A DNA stretch of 57,520 nt from a virus. Location of the stretch: positions 1-57,520 of IMG/VR virus record IMGVR_UViG_3300025118_000016. One strand, written 5' to 3'. Positions 25,465 through 32,767 of the stretch are shown here, in pieces (positions within the stretch are counted from its first letter, which is position 1; each line of letters opens with the position of its first letter). The notes below the pieces were generated by a model, which worked only from the letters and a program-made list of their open reading frames with translations, did no database searches and was not told where the DNA came from. The translations under genes were made by a program, and so were the position numbers.

Positions 25465-25782
25465 ATGAAAGTTTATCGTCCTTGCCTTGGATGCGGAAGT
25501 AAAAACACAAAAGTCACAGCTACACAACAAACAAATGGGGTTGAAATTAGCCGTTATATACGATGTTTAGATTGTCATTTTCGTTTTCGTTCTAGAGAAC
25601 AAAGTACAACTGAATCTAAAAGAGCATCAGGAAGCTTTTCTTTAAATACACATCAAATTAATCAAGTAGGATTTAATACTCCTCCTTTATCAATAGACAG
25701 ATGGGCAGAAATTTATAATGTCTCCACTAGCACAATTACTAAAGCTAAAAATCGATTTTTAAGAAGAGAAAATGCCTTATAA
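25465..25782 (+). CDS. Zinc ribbon plus HTH regulator (Ogr/Delta-like)
   Basis: 105 aa. Residues 7-10 CLGC and 34-37 CLDC form a zinc ribbon with FRFRSREQS after it, as in the small Ogr/Delta late-gene activators of phages. The C-terminus LSIDRWAEIYNVSTSTITKA is a clear HTH. The combination suggests a phage transcription regulator, perhaps of the virion genes. The family link is by motif only. Confidence 0.7.
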   Translation: MKVYRPCLGCGSKNTKVTATQQTNGVEISRYIRCLDCHFRFRSREQSTTESKRASGSFSLNTHQINQVGFNTPPLSIDRWAEIYNVSTSTITKAKNRFLRRENAL

Positions 25783-25945
25783 ATTAGTAATTCGAGACTT
25801 CTTTGAACACTTTGATAAAGGGTGTCCTTATCACTGCTCCAGTATGGCTGAACTCCAAGAGGCAATCGATAAAGTAGACCCAACGATCCTACAAAGCGAT
25901 GCTGAATGGTTCTTTACATGGTCACAAAGTGGCAAACGAGAGTAA
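25772..25945 (+). CDS. Small protein, 57 aa
   Basis: MPYKLVIRDFFEHFDKGCPY, with helix MAELQEAIDKVDPT and C-terminus WFFTWSQSGKRE. The first codons overlap the end of the regulator gene by 11 nt. Its 3' end overlaps the start of the NdhS-like frame. Unknown family. Confidence 0.58.
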   Translation: MPYKLVIRDFFEHFDKGCPYHCSSMAELQEAIDKVDPTILQSDAEWFFTWSQSGKRE

Positions 25946-26166
25946 GCTATACAAACAACTTTAAAAGATTAATATTGACTAAACAAAATACAAAATCACC
26001 TATTCTTCCTGGTAATACCGTTATAGTTTCAGATGTAACCTCTATCTATAATAGTTACCAAGGTTTTGTTCAACGAATTAGTGGAAACCGTGCTGCTATT
26101 CTCTTTGATTATGATCCTTGGGAAAAACTAATCACCATTCCCATTAAGAATTTAAAAAAACAGTAA
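25906..26166 (+). CDS. ndhS: NdhS-like protein (NDH-1 ferredoxin-docking subunit)
   Basis: 86 aa by the ATG at 25,906; the real start may be an in-frame ATG (25,918) or TTG (25,975), because the first ~35 residues look non-native and overlap the previous gene. From ILPGNTVIV onward the sequence follows cyanobacterial NdhS (DUF3252) closely: ILPG at the start of the barrel, YQGFVQRISGNRAAILF, WEKLITIPI and a closing L-rich strand. NdhS is an SH3-like subunit that docks ferredoxin to NDH-1 for cyclic electron flow. The phage copy has no signal or membrane segment. FTR and PsaE are other SH3-like photosynthetic subunits, but their motifs fit less well. A search should settle it. Confidence 0.7.
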   Translation: MVLYMVTKWQTRVSYTNNFKRLILTKQNTKSPILPGNTVIVSDVTSIYNSYQGFVQRISGNRAAILFDYDPWEKLITIPIKNLKKQ

Positions 26167-26303
26167 TGTCTAAAAAAACTTACGAAGAAGAACTTCAATA
26201 CTATATGTCTATGTCTATTCCAGAGCAGATCGAAAACCTAAAAACTTTAGGAAAAGAATTAGATGAAAGATTAAAAAAACTTATCAATCAGCTAGATCAG
26301 TAG
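26166..26303 (+). CDS. Small coiled-coil protein, 45 aa
   Basis: MSKKTYEEELQYYMSMSIPE, then a heptad-like helix (IENLKTLGKELDERLKKLI). ATG overlaps the NdhS-like stop (TAATG), so it is translated from the same mRNA. Unknown. Confidence 0.6.
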   Translation: MSKKTYEEELQYYMSMSIPEQIENLKTLGKELDERLKKLINQLDQ

Positions 26304-26305
26304 CA

Positions 26306-26339
26306 ATTTACTTTCGTTTTAGCCGATTTACTTTCGTTT
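26306..26339. promoter_or_regulatory. 14-bp direct repeats 20 bp apart
   Basis: ATTTACTTTCGTTT occurs at 26,306-26,319 and 26,326-26,339, exactly two helical turns apart, just before AGGAGG and the 55-aa gene. An inverted core (AAACGAAAG) lies at 26,736-26,744 ahead of the holin-like genes. This resembles an operator for a dimeric protein. Confidence 0.5.
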
Positions 26340-26351
26340 AGGAGGAACCCC

Positions 26352-26519
26352 CTGTCTTTACAAAATCACATAGAGAGACCAAAGAAAGAATGGACTGATA
26401 AAGAGTGGCTACAAGAAGCACATATAATGGTCCACTCTCCTTGGATCACTGACGAAGACAGAGAATACTGGCGATCTAAAATTACAGAACTGACAGATCA
26501 CGAAAAAACCTTCAGTTAA
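26352..26519 (+). CDS. Small protein, 55 aa, with a likely CTG start
   Basis: The frame begins at CTG 26,352 with AGGAGG 6 nt upstream; no ATG, GTG or TTG lies in frame near the SD. The sequence LSLQNHIERPKKEWTDKEWL continues with HSPWITDEDREYWRSKITEL and looks native. It ends convergently against the 60-aa minus-strand gene (4-nt overlap). Function unknown. Confidence 0.5.
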   Translation: MSLQNHIERPKKEWTDKEWLQEAHIMVHSPWITDEDREYWRSKITELTDHEKTFS

Positions 26520-26698
26520 TCACTGGAGGTTTTACTGTCAGTCTCCTTCTTATCTCGTTCCATTTGTTTCACTAAAGTCGCAATAGCAGCATCAACACCA
26601 GCCATACGCTGTTCCAAACGATCACGCCAAAAGTTAAGCATCTTTAATCGCCATTTCTGATGCTCTTCAGGACTCATCCTCGACTTAGCACATAACAT
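26516..26698 (-). CDS. Small minus-strand protein, 60 aa
   Basis: MLCAKSRMSPEEHQKWRLKM, LNFWRDRLEQRMAGVDAAIA, LVKQMERDKKETDSK: one long helix, coiled-coil-like, with an acidic/basic tail. It is the only minus-strand gene in this part of the plus block. Unknown function. Confidence 0.5.
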   Translation of the reverse strand: MLCAKSRMSPEEHQKWRLKMLNFWRDRLEQRMAGVDAAIATLVKQMERDKKETDSKTSSD

Positions 26699-26787
26699 TG
26701 AACCGCTCTCAATCTTGAGTTATTACCCTAATTTTAAACGAAAGATTAACTCCTTATAAAGTACCCACACCTAATAAGTATTTTCGT

Positions 26788-26994
26788 ATGTCTGACCCAC
26801 TCTCACTAGATTCTACACAGGAAACAAGACTAGTCGTTCAAGCACTCAAAATCGAACGCCTAGAAGAAAAACAAGACGAATTAAGAGAACGTCTAAAAGT
26901 TGTAGAGAAATGGGTTATCGGAGCCGCAGCAGTCTTAGCCGCTGGAGTTACTCTTATAGGTTTTGCTACGAACATTAGCAAGGCATATCTCTAA
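26788..26994 (+). CDS. XhlA-type small membrane protein (possible holin)
   Basis: 68 aa: coiled coil (LKIERLEEKQDELRERLKVV) followed by one transmembrane helix (VIGAAAVLAAGVTLIGFA), the layout of the XhlA cell-lysis family. Coupled by a 1-nt overlap to the next membrane gene. A lysis role is likely but no endolysin is near. Confidence 0.62.
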   Translation: MSDPLSLDSTQETRLVVQALKIERLEEKQDELRERLKVVEKWVIGAAAVLAAGVTLIGFATNISKAYL

Positions 26995-27191
26995 TGAACT
27001 TTTTAGCAGCAGCTAATATTGATCTCGCCCAGGCCTGGAGTATGTCATGGGGGGAGGGGGTACAATTCATCCTTGTCTTGGTAGTCCTATATTGGTTAAA
27101 GAAAAGAATCGATCTGTCATTTGCTAAAAAAGCTGCTAACACTACTATTTATAAAGTAAAGATTGTCAATGATTCCCATTCCAATATTTGA
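26994..27191 (+). CDS. Small membrane protein, 65 aa
   Basis: MNFLAAANIDLAQAWSMSWG, transmembrane segment EGVQFILVLVVLYWL, then a basic tail (KKRIDLSFAKKAANTT). Forms the second gene of the membrane-protein group 26,788-27,285. The G-rich element (copy 5) lies inside this gene. Possible holin or antiholin partner. Confidence 0.55.
   Translation: MNFLAAANIDLAQAWSMSWGEGVQFILVLVVLYWLKKRIDLSFAKKAANTTIYKVKIVNDSHSNI
27050..27068 (+). repeat. G-rich element, copy 5 (internal to a gene)
   Basis: GGGGGAGGGGGTACAATTC keeps the G-runs but has lost the stop/start tail. It encodes WGEGV inside the 65-aa membrane protein, so the element persists at the DNA or RNA level even where it does not start a gene. 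Confidence 0.7.
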
Positions 27192-27285
27192 AACAATTAT
27201 GTTAATTATGGGCGTAGCTTGGCTATGGATACTAATATTAGGCGCAACTGATGACGATGATGACGGAACTGGCTATGGCTACTGA
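27169..27285 (+). CDS. Small membrane protein with acidic tail, 38 aa
   Basis: MIPIPIFETIMLIMGVAWLW, continuing ILILGATDDDDDGTGYGY. One transmembrane helix then a run of five Asp. Overlaps both neighbours. The composition suggests a lysis or membrane-regulator role. Confidence 0.5.
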   Translation: MIPIPIFETIMLIMGVAWLWILILGATDDDDDGTGYGY

Positions 27286-27595
27286 AGCTACACTAAGTGC
27301 AAGAGGTAAAACTGCTGCCTTCCTAAATAAAATCTCAACTCCTTACATACCAGTGACTGAACCAACTCCTGAAAAGCCTAAACTAATAACCCGTCAAGAA
27401 TATTGGGAAGACGCAAAGAAAAGATGGGAAATTCATACCAACGAGATTAAAGATCTGATCAATGATTGCAAATGGATCATCGAGAAAATTAAACCTTATG
27501 TACAAAAAGTAGTATCTGTAGTTAAACCCTATATAGATAAAGTAGTAGCTTGGGTACAAGATATATTCAACCCGGATAAAAAGAAAACAAATTGA
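27251..27595 (+). CDS. Amphipathic protein, 114 aa
   Basis: Soluble start, Pro-rich linker (PVTEPTPEKPKLITRQ), then IKPYVQKVVSVVKPYIDK and VVAWVQDIF, which repeat a KPYxxKVV amphipathic pattern. This could lie on membranes. Co-oriented with the membrane-protein group. Confidence 0.55.
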   Translation: MTMMTELAMATEATLSARGKTAAFLNKISTPYIPVTEPTPEKPKLITRQEYWEDAKKRWEIHTNEIKDLINDCKWIIEKIKPYVQKVVSVVKPYIDKVVAWVQDIFNPDKKKTN

Positions 27596-27661
27596 TCCTG
27601 CGCCACAACCAAAGACTATATATACAATAGCTATTATTAAAGAATAGTTAGATAAAAAACA

Positions 27662-27940
27662 ATGACAGCAGAAAATATCGAGTGGGATCCTAATGCGTAT
27701 GACCCAGAAGGAAATGTAATTAAAGACAAAGCCTACTGGAAAAGGAGCGCAGAAAATGCAGCTAGAGCTGCGAATAGAGAGGCTAGCCGAGATCATAGAA
27801 AAGACGCTCGAGCACTAAGATCAAAAGATAGAAGTATATCTATGCAAAAAGGTAGAGGAAGAGAAAGCGTAGATAAACGAGATAAAAACGCACATGACTT
27901 TTTAAAAAATTATAAAAATCGTCCTATCTTTAAAAACTAA
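27662..27940 (+). CDS. Basic protein, 92 aa
   Basis: MTAENIEWDPNAYDPEGNVI, then ENAARAANREASRDHRKDAR and DRSISMQKGRGRESVDKRDK. Highly charged and probably disordered or nucleic-acid binding. An AATA-rich promoter-like element follows downstream. Unknown. Confidence 0.55.
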   Translation: MTAENIEWDPNAYDPEGNVIKDKAYWKRSAENAARAANREASRDHRKDARALRSKDRSISMQKGRGRESVDKRDKNAHDFLKNYKNRPIFKN

Positions 27941-27960
27941 TAATAAGAAACCTATAATAG

Positions 27961-27972
27961 ATAAATAAATAG
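27961..27972 (+). promoter_or_regulatory. T4-late-like promoter element ATAAATAAATAG, copy 1
   Basis: ATAAATAAATAG, 17 nt before the ATG at 27,990. The same 12-mer precedes the ATG at 28,614 at 18 nt. The core resembles the TATAAATA late-promoter box of T4-like phages. Confidence 0.4.
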
Positions 27973-27989
27973 CAAGCAACCAGGTAAAA

Positions 27990-28145
27990 ATGAATCCTCA
28001 ACCTGAGAGAACTACACGGCAAGGTAAAGCTAAACAACTGCTAGGCGATGCCGCAAATATAGTAAAACTTAAAGAACTAGTAGCTCAGGGTGAGCAAAGA
28101 TACATACCTCAGCAATCCCAAAGAAGACCCACCGCAAGGAGATAA
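27990..28145 (+). CDS. Small basic protein, 51 aa
   Basis: MNPQPERTTRQGKAKQLLGD, helix AANIVKLKELVAQGEQR, then a basic Gln/Arg tail. Immediately followed by the 139-aa gene. Unknown. Confidence 0.55.
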   Translation: MNPQPERTTRQGKAKQLLGDAANIVKLKELVAQGEQRYIPQQSQRRPTARR

Positions 28146-28565
28146 ATGGTTAGAGACAACTTTGACGACATATCAGAAGAAGCGGAACTGCGCCGAACAA
28201 AAGATTATTACTCAGAGGAGTACCCAGCAGGACCACACCCTACAGGACGCCGCGCCGCAGGGCCACGGCCAACAAGACCGAACTCAGCAGAACTGCACTC
28301 AGCAGAAATGAGTCAAGCAGGAATGTTGCAATCGGGAGAAAACCCTGTTGGCGGTAGATTATATGAATATGTTGAACCAAAGTCGTTCCTCGACCGACAT
28401 TCACATATGTACGACGCGTTGATAAAAAGTTTTGGAGGATACGAAGATGATGCAAGAGAATCTTTTTGGGCAAATCTCCCAGAAGAAAAACGAGCAGAGC
28501 TTTTATATCATGCCAGAAGTGGGATGGATCCTTACTCCCTGTATCTGAGTCCTAAAAGGGCATGA
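28146..28565 (+). CDS. Protein of 139 aa with Pro/Arg-rich linker
   Basis: MVRDNFDDISEEAELRRTKD; then a GC-rich Pro/Gly/Arg linker (residues 27-60) and a C-terminal helical part with DRHSHMYDALIKSFGGYEDD and LPEEKRAELLYHARSG. A second open frame covers the linker and upstream codons (28,090-28,311), probably a shadow. Unknown function. Confidence 0.6.
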   Translation: MVRDNFDDISEEAELRRTKDYYSEEYPAGPHPTGRRAAGPRPTRPNSAELHSAEMSQAGMLQSGENPVGGRLYEYVEPKSFLDRHSHMYDALIKSFGGYEDDARESFWANLPEEKRAELLYHARSGMDPYSLYLSPKRA

Positions 28566-28583
28566 ATAAGTCTTAAAGTTAGA

Positions 28584-28595
28584 ATAAATAAATAG
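28584..28595 (+). promoter_or_regulatory. T4-late-like promoter element ATAAATAAATAG, copy 2
   Basis: Second exact copy of the 12-mer, 18 nt before the ATG at 28,614 of the DRYAMLTG protein. The spacing matches copy 1. Confidence 0.4.
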
Positions 28596-28613
28596 TAATC
28601 AATACAAATAAAG

Positions 28614-29564
28614 ATGCAATATGCACTCCCTTCCGACGAAGAAAGGTTAGCAATGCTGACTGGAACTGGAATGTATGGAGGTGGCACTAGTCAAAGTATG
28701 CCAACTGGTAATAGTGGTGGTGGATACTATTCACAATATCAAGATCCACCAAAACGAAACTATGGCAATTGGCAAGATGCAATGACTATAGCCGAAATGC
28801 GAACTATAGGTGATGACATATTAGACGAAGAAGGTAACCCCACAGGAAAAAAAGTTTACGGAGACTGGAGAACTATGCCTGTCCCTAAACAAAAACCTTG
28901 GAGTCCAAAAGGTACTGATGAACCTCGATACGCAGGCAGTGGAGGAGGTATCTCTGGAATCCCAGGTGGCGGACGCGGACTCTCCTCTGATGAAGATAGG
29001 TATGCAATGCTAACTGGACGCGGCCCCACATCGGAATATGATAGTTCTAATTACGGACCCTCCTCTGATGAAGATAGGTATGCACTATTGACTGGACGCG
29101 GCTCCACATCAGGAGATGACATGGCTTGGTCTGGCGGATCAAGAGACTTTGACGAAAGCACAGGAACCTATCGTCCCGGATATAGAGGAACTAGTGAAGA
29201 TGATAGTTCTAATTACAGTAATAATTACGGACTCTCCTCTGATAGAGATAGGTATGCAATGCTAACTGGGAGTGGTGGTGAGGAGTCTAGTGGAAGTAGT
29301 GGCTATGCCCCCTCTAACTACAGCCTTAGCGGCCTCTCCAGTGGACTTTCTTCCGATAAAGATAGGTATGCAATGCTAACTGGAACTGGAAGTGGTTCAT
29401 CTGATTCTAGATATTCACCAAGTCTGTCCCGACTTGACTTTTTAGCACAAGAAAGAGTGAAAGATCAGGCTGATGGTATATATTCCACAGACGGTTATGC
29501 TGAATTCAGCCCAACTGATAGAAAATATATGGACAGCAGAATGAGATATTACAGTGGTTATTGA
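28614..29564 (+). CDS. SDxDRYAMLTG-motif protein, 316 aa
   Basis: 316 aa, Gly/Ser/Tyr/Asp-rich. The motif appears five times, starting with LPSDEERLAMLTG at the N-terminus, then LSSDEDRYAMLTG, PSSDEDRYALLTG, LSSDRDRYAMLTG and LSSDKDRYAMLTG, each followed by Gly-rich linkers. No membrane segment. The 491-aa gene downstream ends in a sixth copy (MSDKDRMALLTG). Function unknown; repeated helical motifs on flexible linkers suggest a multivalent binding platform or virion scaffold. Confidence 0.65.
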   Translation: MQYALPSDEERLAMLTGTGMYGGGTSQSMPTGNSGGGYYSQYQDPPKRNYGNWQDAMTIAEMRTIGDDILDEEGNPTGKKVYGDWRTMPVPKQKPWSPKGTDEPRYAGSGGGISGIPGGGRGLSSDEDRYAMLTGRGPTSEYDSSNYGPSSDEDRYALLTGRGSTSGDDMAWSGGSRDFDESTGTYRPGYRGTSEDDSSNYSNNYGLSSDRDRYAMLTGSGGEESSGSSGYAPSNYSLSGLSSGLSSDKDRYAMLTGTGSGSSDSRYSPSLSRLDFLAQERVKDQADGIYSTDGYAEFSPTDRKYMDSRMRYYSGY

Positions 29565-29652
29565 TGGTAAACTTCTGTACCTAATACATAATTAAAAACT
29601 AGATTTGCTACAGATAGAATTAATATCATACAATTAAAAAAATAACCGAGAA

Positions 29653-31128
29653 ATGTCGACCGTAAAAACTTCAGATCAATTTAAAGATATTGAAAATTAT
29701 GCAAAAGATATTGGAGACTCTGATAAAAAACTAAGATTCGACGAAATTCAAGGTCTTGCAGATAAATGGAAAACAACAGGAGAGAGGATGGCGGGTGAAA
29801 GAGTTGAAGCCGCAAAAACAGCAGAGAGAACAGCCGTACAAGATGAATACAAACAAAGAGCGACGTCAGCAGGCGCTACAGATGTGGACGACCTTATTCG
29901 GACATATGGAGAACGGGGAACCCAGTTATCTGAACAGCAAAAGAGCTATGACCGTCTTGGCATTGATGACCACAGTGCCCTAGTTTCAGGGTATGAAACT
30001 AGGGGATCAGATATAACGGGGTTACAAGGTGATGCGGCAGCAGCGCAAACAGCGTTTAATACAAAATATGGAGATCTACAATCAGAATTGCAGGCAGAAA
30101 AAGCATTATATGGAACAGGAGGAGAGAAAGATTATCAGCAAAAAGTGTGGGATCTAGAGCAAAAACAAAAAGAATACGAAACACTCACCGGAGCCAAGGA
30201 CACTCTACAAACTGCCTATGACACACAATCACAATTATATGGAGAAGGAGGAGAGAAAGATTATTCAGCCCTAAAACTAAAAGAAGCACTAACTTCACAA
30301 AATCTGTCACAGTATCAAACAGGAGGAGATAAGGATTATGGTGCAGCTGTACAAGATCTACAAGACCAGCAGTCAGATTTCAATATAAAATATGGAGATC
30401 TACAAGGAAAATATGGAGACCTTAAAGGACAGTATGGAACTTTAGAAGGTGAACATGAAGGTCTTGGAAAACAATACGGAGACCTACAAACCTCATACCA
30501 AGGTGTTCAAGACAAATATGGAACAGGAGGAACTCATGATTATGAAGCCCTACAAGAAAAATACTCAGGAGTGCAAGGAGAGTATGGACTACTCCAAGGT
30601 CAACACAAAGGTCTACAAGACTCATACCAAGGTGTTCAAGATAAATATGGAAAAGGAGGAACTCATGATTATTCAGCCCTACAAAAAGACTACGCAGGTC
30701 TGCAAGGAGAGCATGGATACCTCCAAGGTCAACACACAGGTCTACAAGGCTCATATGGAGAACTAAGAGACAAATATGCAACAGGAGGAACTCATGATTA
30801 CTCAGCCCTACAAAAAGACTATGGAACTTTACAAGGAAGACACGGTGAGTTACAAGGAAGATACGAAGGGCTGTCAGGTAGCCAATCACAACCTACTCGG
30901 GCTCCTATAGTTAAAGATGATCGAGGAGTCCAAACGACAAACCTAGGAGCTTATTCAAGTGGTGGTCCCACTAGCGGATATAGCGCAGGAACTCCCAGAC
31001 CTAGTGGCGCAGAGGCTTCACCCTATGATTATTCCTATGATTATTCTCGTGACGGTTCAGGCACTAGACCTAAAAACCCTAATCTAATGTCCGATAAAGA
31101 TAGAATGGCTCTTCTGACAGGAAAGTAA
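29653..31128 (+). CDS. Repeat protein with YxxGGxxDY modules, 491 aa
   Basis: 491 aa. Residues 1-110 are coiled coil and charged. Residues 150-400 contain six modules with a YxxGG(E/D/T)(K/H)DY signature followed by heptad-like LQxKYxxLQGxY stretches. The end holds a Ser/Gly/Pro-rich linker and a C-terminal SDKDRMALLTG motif shared with the neighbour at 28,614. It lacks membrane segments. A rod-like virion or scaffold protein fits the repeats. Confidence 0.65.
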   Translation: MSTVKTSDQFKDIENYAKDIGDSDKKLRFDEIQGLADKWKTTGERMAGERVEAAKTAERTAVQDEYKQRATSAGATDVDDLIRTYGERGTQLSEQQKSYDRLGIDDHSALVSGYETRGSDITGLQGDAAAAQTAFNTKYGDLQSELQAEKALYGTGGEKDYQQKVWDLEQKQKEYETLTGAKDTLQTAYDTQSQLYGEGGEKDYSALKLKEALTSQNLSQYQTGGDKDYGAAVQDLQDQQSDFNIKYGDLQGKYGDLKGQYGTLEGEHEGLGKQYGDLQTSYQGVQDKYGTGGTHDYEALQEKYSGVQGEYGLLQGQHKGLQDSYQGVQDKYGKGGTHDYSALQKDYAGLQGEHGYLQGQHTGLQGSYGELRDKYATGGTHDYSALQKDYGTLQGRHGELQGRYEGLSGSQSQPTRAPIVKDDRGVQTTNLGAYSSGGPTSGYSAGTPRPSGAEASPYDYSYDYSRDGSGTRPKNPNLMSDKDRMALLTGK

Positions 31129-31170
31129 TTCTTTCGACTATCATCACTAAAAATAAGAGGATTTAAAACA

Positions 31171-31551
31171 ATGGGTAGCGGCGGCGGTTCAAAAAGAAGT
31201 TCCAGAGAAAGAGAAGGTGTCTACACCAGAAAGGACATGGAGGAACTGGATGAACATTGGAAAAGTAACTACGAAAACTTATCAACACAGCACGAGCAAC
31301 AAGGACAACAGTTAGAACAAACAAGAACTGGGGCTACGCTACGAACTGACCTTCATAATGTGGAACGAGAAGCTCTACTAGCTGCTCAAGGAGCAGCTAT
31401 ACGTAGACCTCCAGTTCAAATAGCACCAGTAAGTGGACAAGGTATTAGCCCAGTAGAGGAAGCAATAGCAGCATCTCTGGCAAAGCGAAGTGATGATGAA
31501 GAAAATCCATATCTGCGATCCCCAAGATTTGCCCAGCCCCCAGGATATTAA
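31171..31551 (+). CDS. Coiled-coil protein, 126 aa
   Basis: MGSGGGSKRSSREREGVYTR, then coiled coil (WKSNYENLSTQHEQQGQQLE), then a Pro/Ala-rich tail (PYLRSPRFAQPPGY). Continues the co-directional set with the two repeat proteins. Unknown. Confidence 0.55.
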   Translation: MGSGGGSKRSSREREGVYTRKDMEELDEHWKSNYENLSTQHEQQGQQLEQTRTGATLRTDLHNVEREALLAAQGAAIRRPPVQIAPVSGQGISPVEEAIAASLAKRSDDEENPYLRSPRFAQPPGY

Positions 31552-31588
31552 ATCCTAAAATAAACGTATGAATAGGCAGTAAAGTGCA

Positions 31589-31867
31589 ATGGCTAACTTG
31601 TACACATACATGATTACTGCCATGAAAAACAGTACAGATATGAATAAACACCATCAATCTGTAGTTCGCAGATTAGATGAGATACTCAATAGTTTAGATA
31701 TATTACTAGAAGATCCACTCTTCATCGATAATATCCACGGAGAACAAGATCTCAGTCTGGATCAGACTGTAGAGCTTATAAAAATCATAAAAACACAGTT
31801 TTTGCCAGGAAAAGAAGCTCCTGAAATCTCCCCTCTCTACGAATCTGGCGCGTTTGATGTATCATGA
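31589..31867 (+). CDS. Small protein, 92 aa
   Basis: MANLYTYMITAMKNSTDMNK, helical NKHHQSVVRRLDEILNSLDI, then an acidic helix (DLSLDQTVELIKIIK). Unknown. Confidence 0.55.
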   Translation: MANLYTYMITAMKNSTDMNKHHQSVVRRLDEILNSLDILLEDPLFIDNIHGEQDLSLDQTVELIKIIKTQFLPGKEAPEISPLYESGAFDVS

Positions 31868-31891
31868 AAAAGTCCACCTGCACACAACACC

Positions 31892-32059
31892 ATGACAGGC
31901 TATGCTCCTCTATTCAATCTCAGTGCTGACAAATCAGAACAGTACCTCCAAGACGAAGCTTTAAGAGTTCTTAAAAGAGACGCTAAGCATGCACTAAAAA
32001 GCCACGATCCTAACGAACGGCTCCAAGGTGTTCGCTCTATCCAACTTCTTAATTATTAA
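31892..32059 (+). CDS. Small protein, 55 aa
   Basis: MTGYAPLFNLSADKSEQYLQ, helix EALRVLKRDAKHALKSHDPN. Strong terminator 40 bp downstream, so it may close this transcription unit. Unknown. Confidence 0.55.
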   Translation: MTGYAPLFNLSADKSEQYLQDEALRVLKRDAKHALKSHDPNERLQGVRSIQLLNY

Positions 32060-32098
32060 TACTTGAAATCTAAAGATTTCTAAGTAGACAGAACCCTT

Positions 32099-32147
32099 AC
32101 CACTGCTAGTATGAGTTTCCTGAACTCAGTCATAGCAGTGGTTTTTC
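32099..32147 (+). terminator. Strong Rho-independent terminator
   Basis: Outer stem CCACTGCT/AGCAGTGG and inner TGAGTT/AACTCA with loop, followed by TTTTT. Closes the transcription unit ending at 32,059. Confidence 0.85.
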
Positions 32148-32219
32148 ATTGTACAGAACCTTCTACAGTGCAAATTAATTCCCCTCATAATTAAATACGC
32201 GAATAAGAAAATAAAAATC

Positions 32220-32387
32220 ATGATGAGCATGAAAGGAGCTACAGCAACTAAAAAACTTGCCTGGGCAATACTTACAAAAACAAATCCTAGTGAAGTTATA
32301 AAAGTAACCAATCACGAAGAAGCTGATCAAACTGTTAAAGATAACCCCGAGGTATATTACAAGTCAGGACCATTTCTATTGGCGTAA
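32220..32387 (+). CDS. Small protein, 55 aa
   Basis: MMSMKGATATKKLAWAILTK, then EVIKVTNHEEADQTVKDNPE and YYKSGPFLLA: an N-terminal helix and a strand-like alpha/beta end. The HEEADQ segment resembles the 54-aa gene at 34,405. Unknown. Confidence 0.55.
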   Translation: MMSMKGATATKKLAWAILTKTNPSEVIKVTNHEEADQTVKDNPEVYYKSGPFLLA

Positions 32388-32389
32388 GA

Positions 32390-32650
32390 ATGAGCATGAG
32401 AGAAACTCTCCTAAAAGCACAGCGTATGCACGCTCAAGGAGAAATTGAAATGCATCGAGCAAATATAGAAGTATATCTAAAAAATCCAGTAGGTATCGGA
32501 GAACACCCAGGAATTACAGAAGCAATCAGTGAAGAGTTAGATAAAATGGCACGTTATCATGATCAATTAGAAATACTCAATAAATATTTCGAACTTTATA
32601 AAACAGATAATGATCCAAACAATCTTACTGCCATCCTAGGAGAAAAATAG
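32390..32650 (+). CDS. Helical protein, 86 aa
   Basis: MSMRETLLKAQRMHAQGEIE, MHRANIEVYLKNPVGIGE, then AISEELDKMARYHDQLEI. Coiled-coil-like helices. Unknown. Confidence 0.58.
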   Translation: MSMRETLLKAQRMHAQGEIEMHRANIEVYLKNPVGIGEHPGITEAISEELDKMARYHDQLEILNKYFELYKTDNDPNNLTAILGEK

Positions 32651-32767
32651 CAGATAAAACAATGATGCCTGTTGTAACAGAAATTCTTTTTAACCAAAAG
32701 TACACTCCAACTATTGCAAGAGAATCGCAATCTGCTAACTTTAATCAGTATAAAGACTCAGAACCGA

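Noticed and set aside
28090-28311. 73-codon frame over the 27,990 and 28,146 genes
   Set aside because: Gln/Thr-rich shadow of the GC-rich linker; the overlapping frames have better starts and composition.
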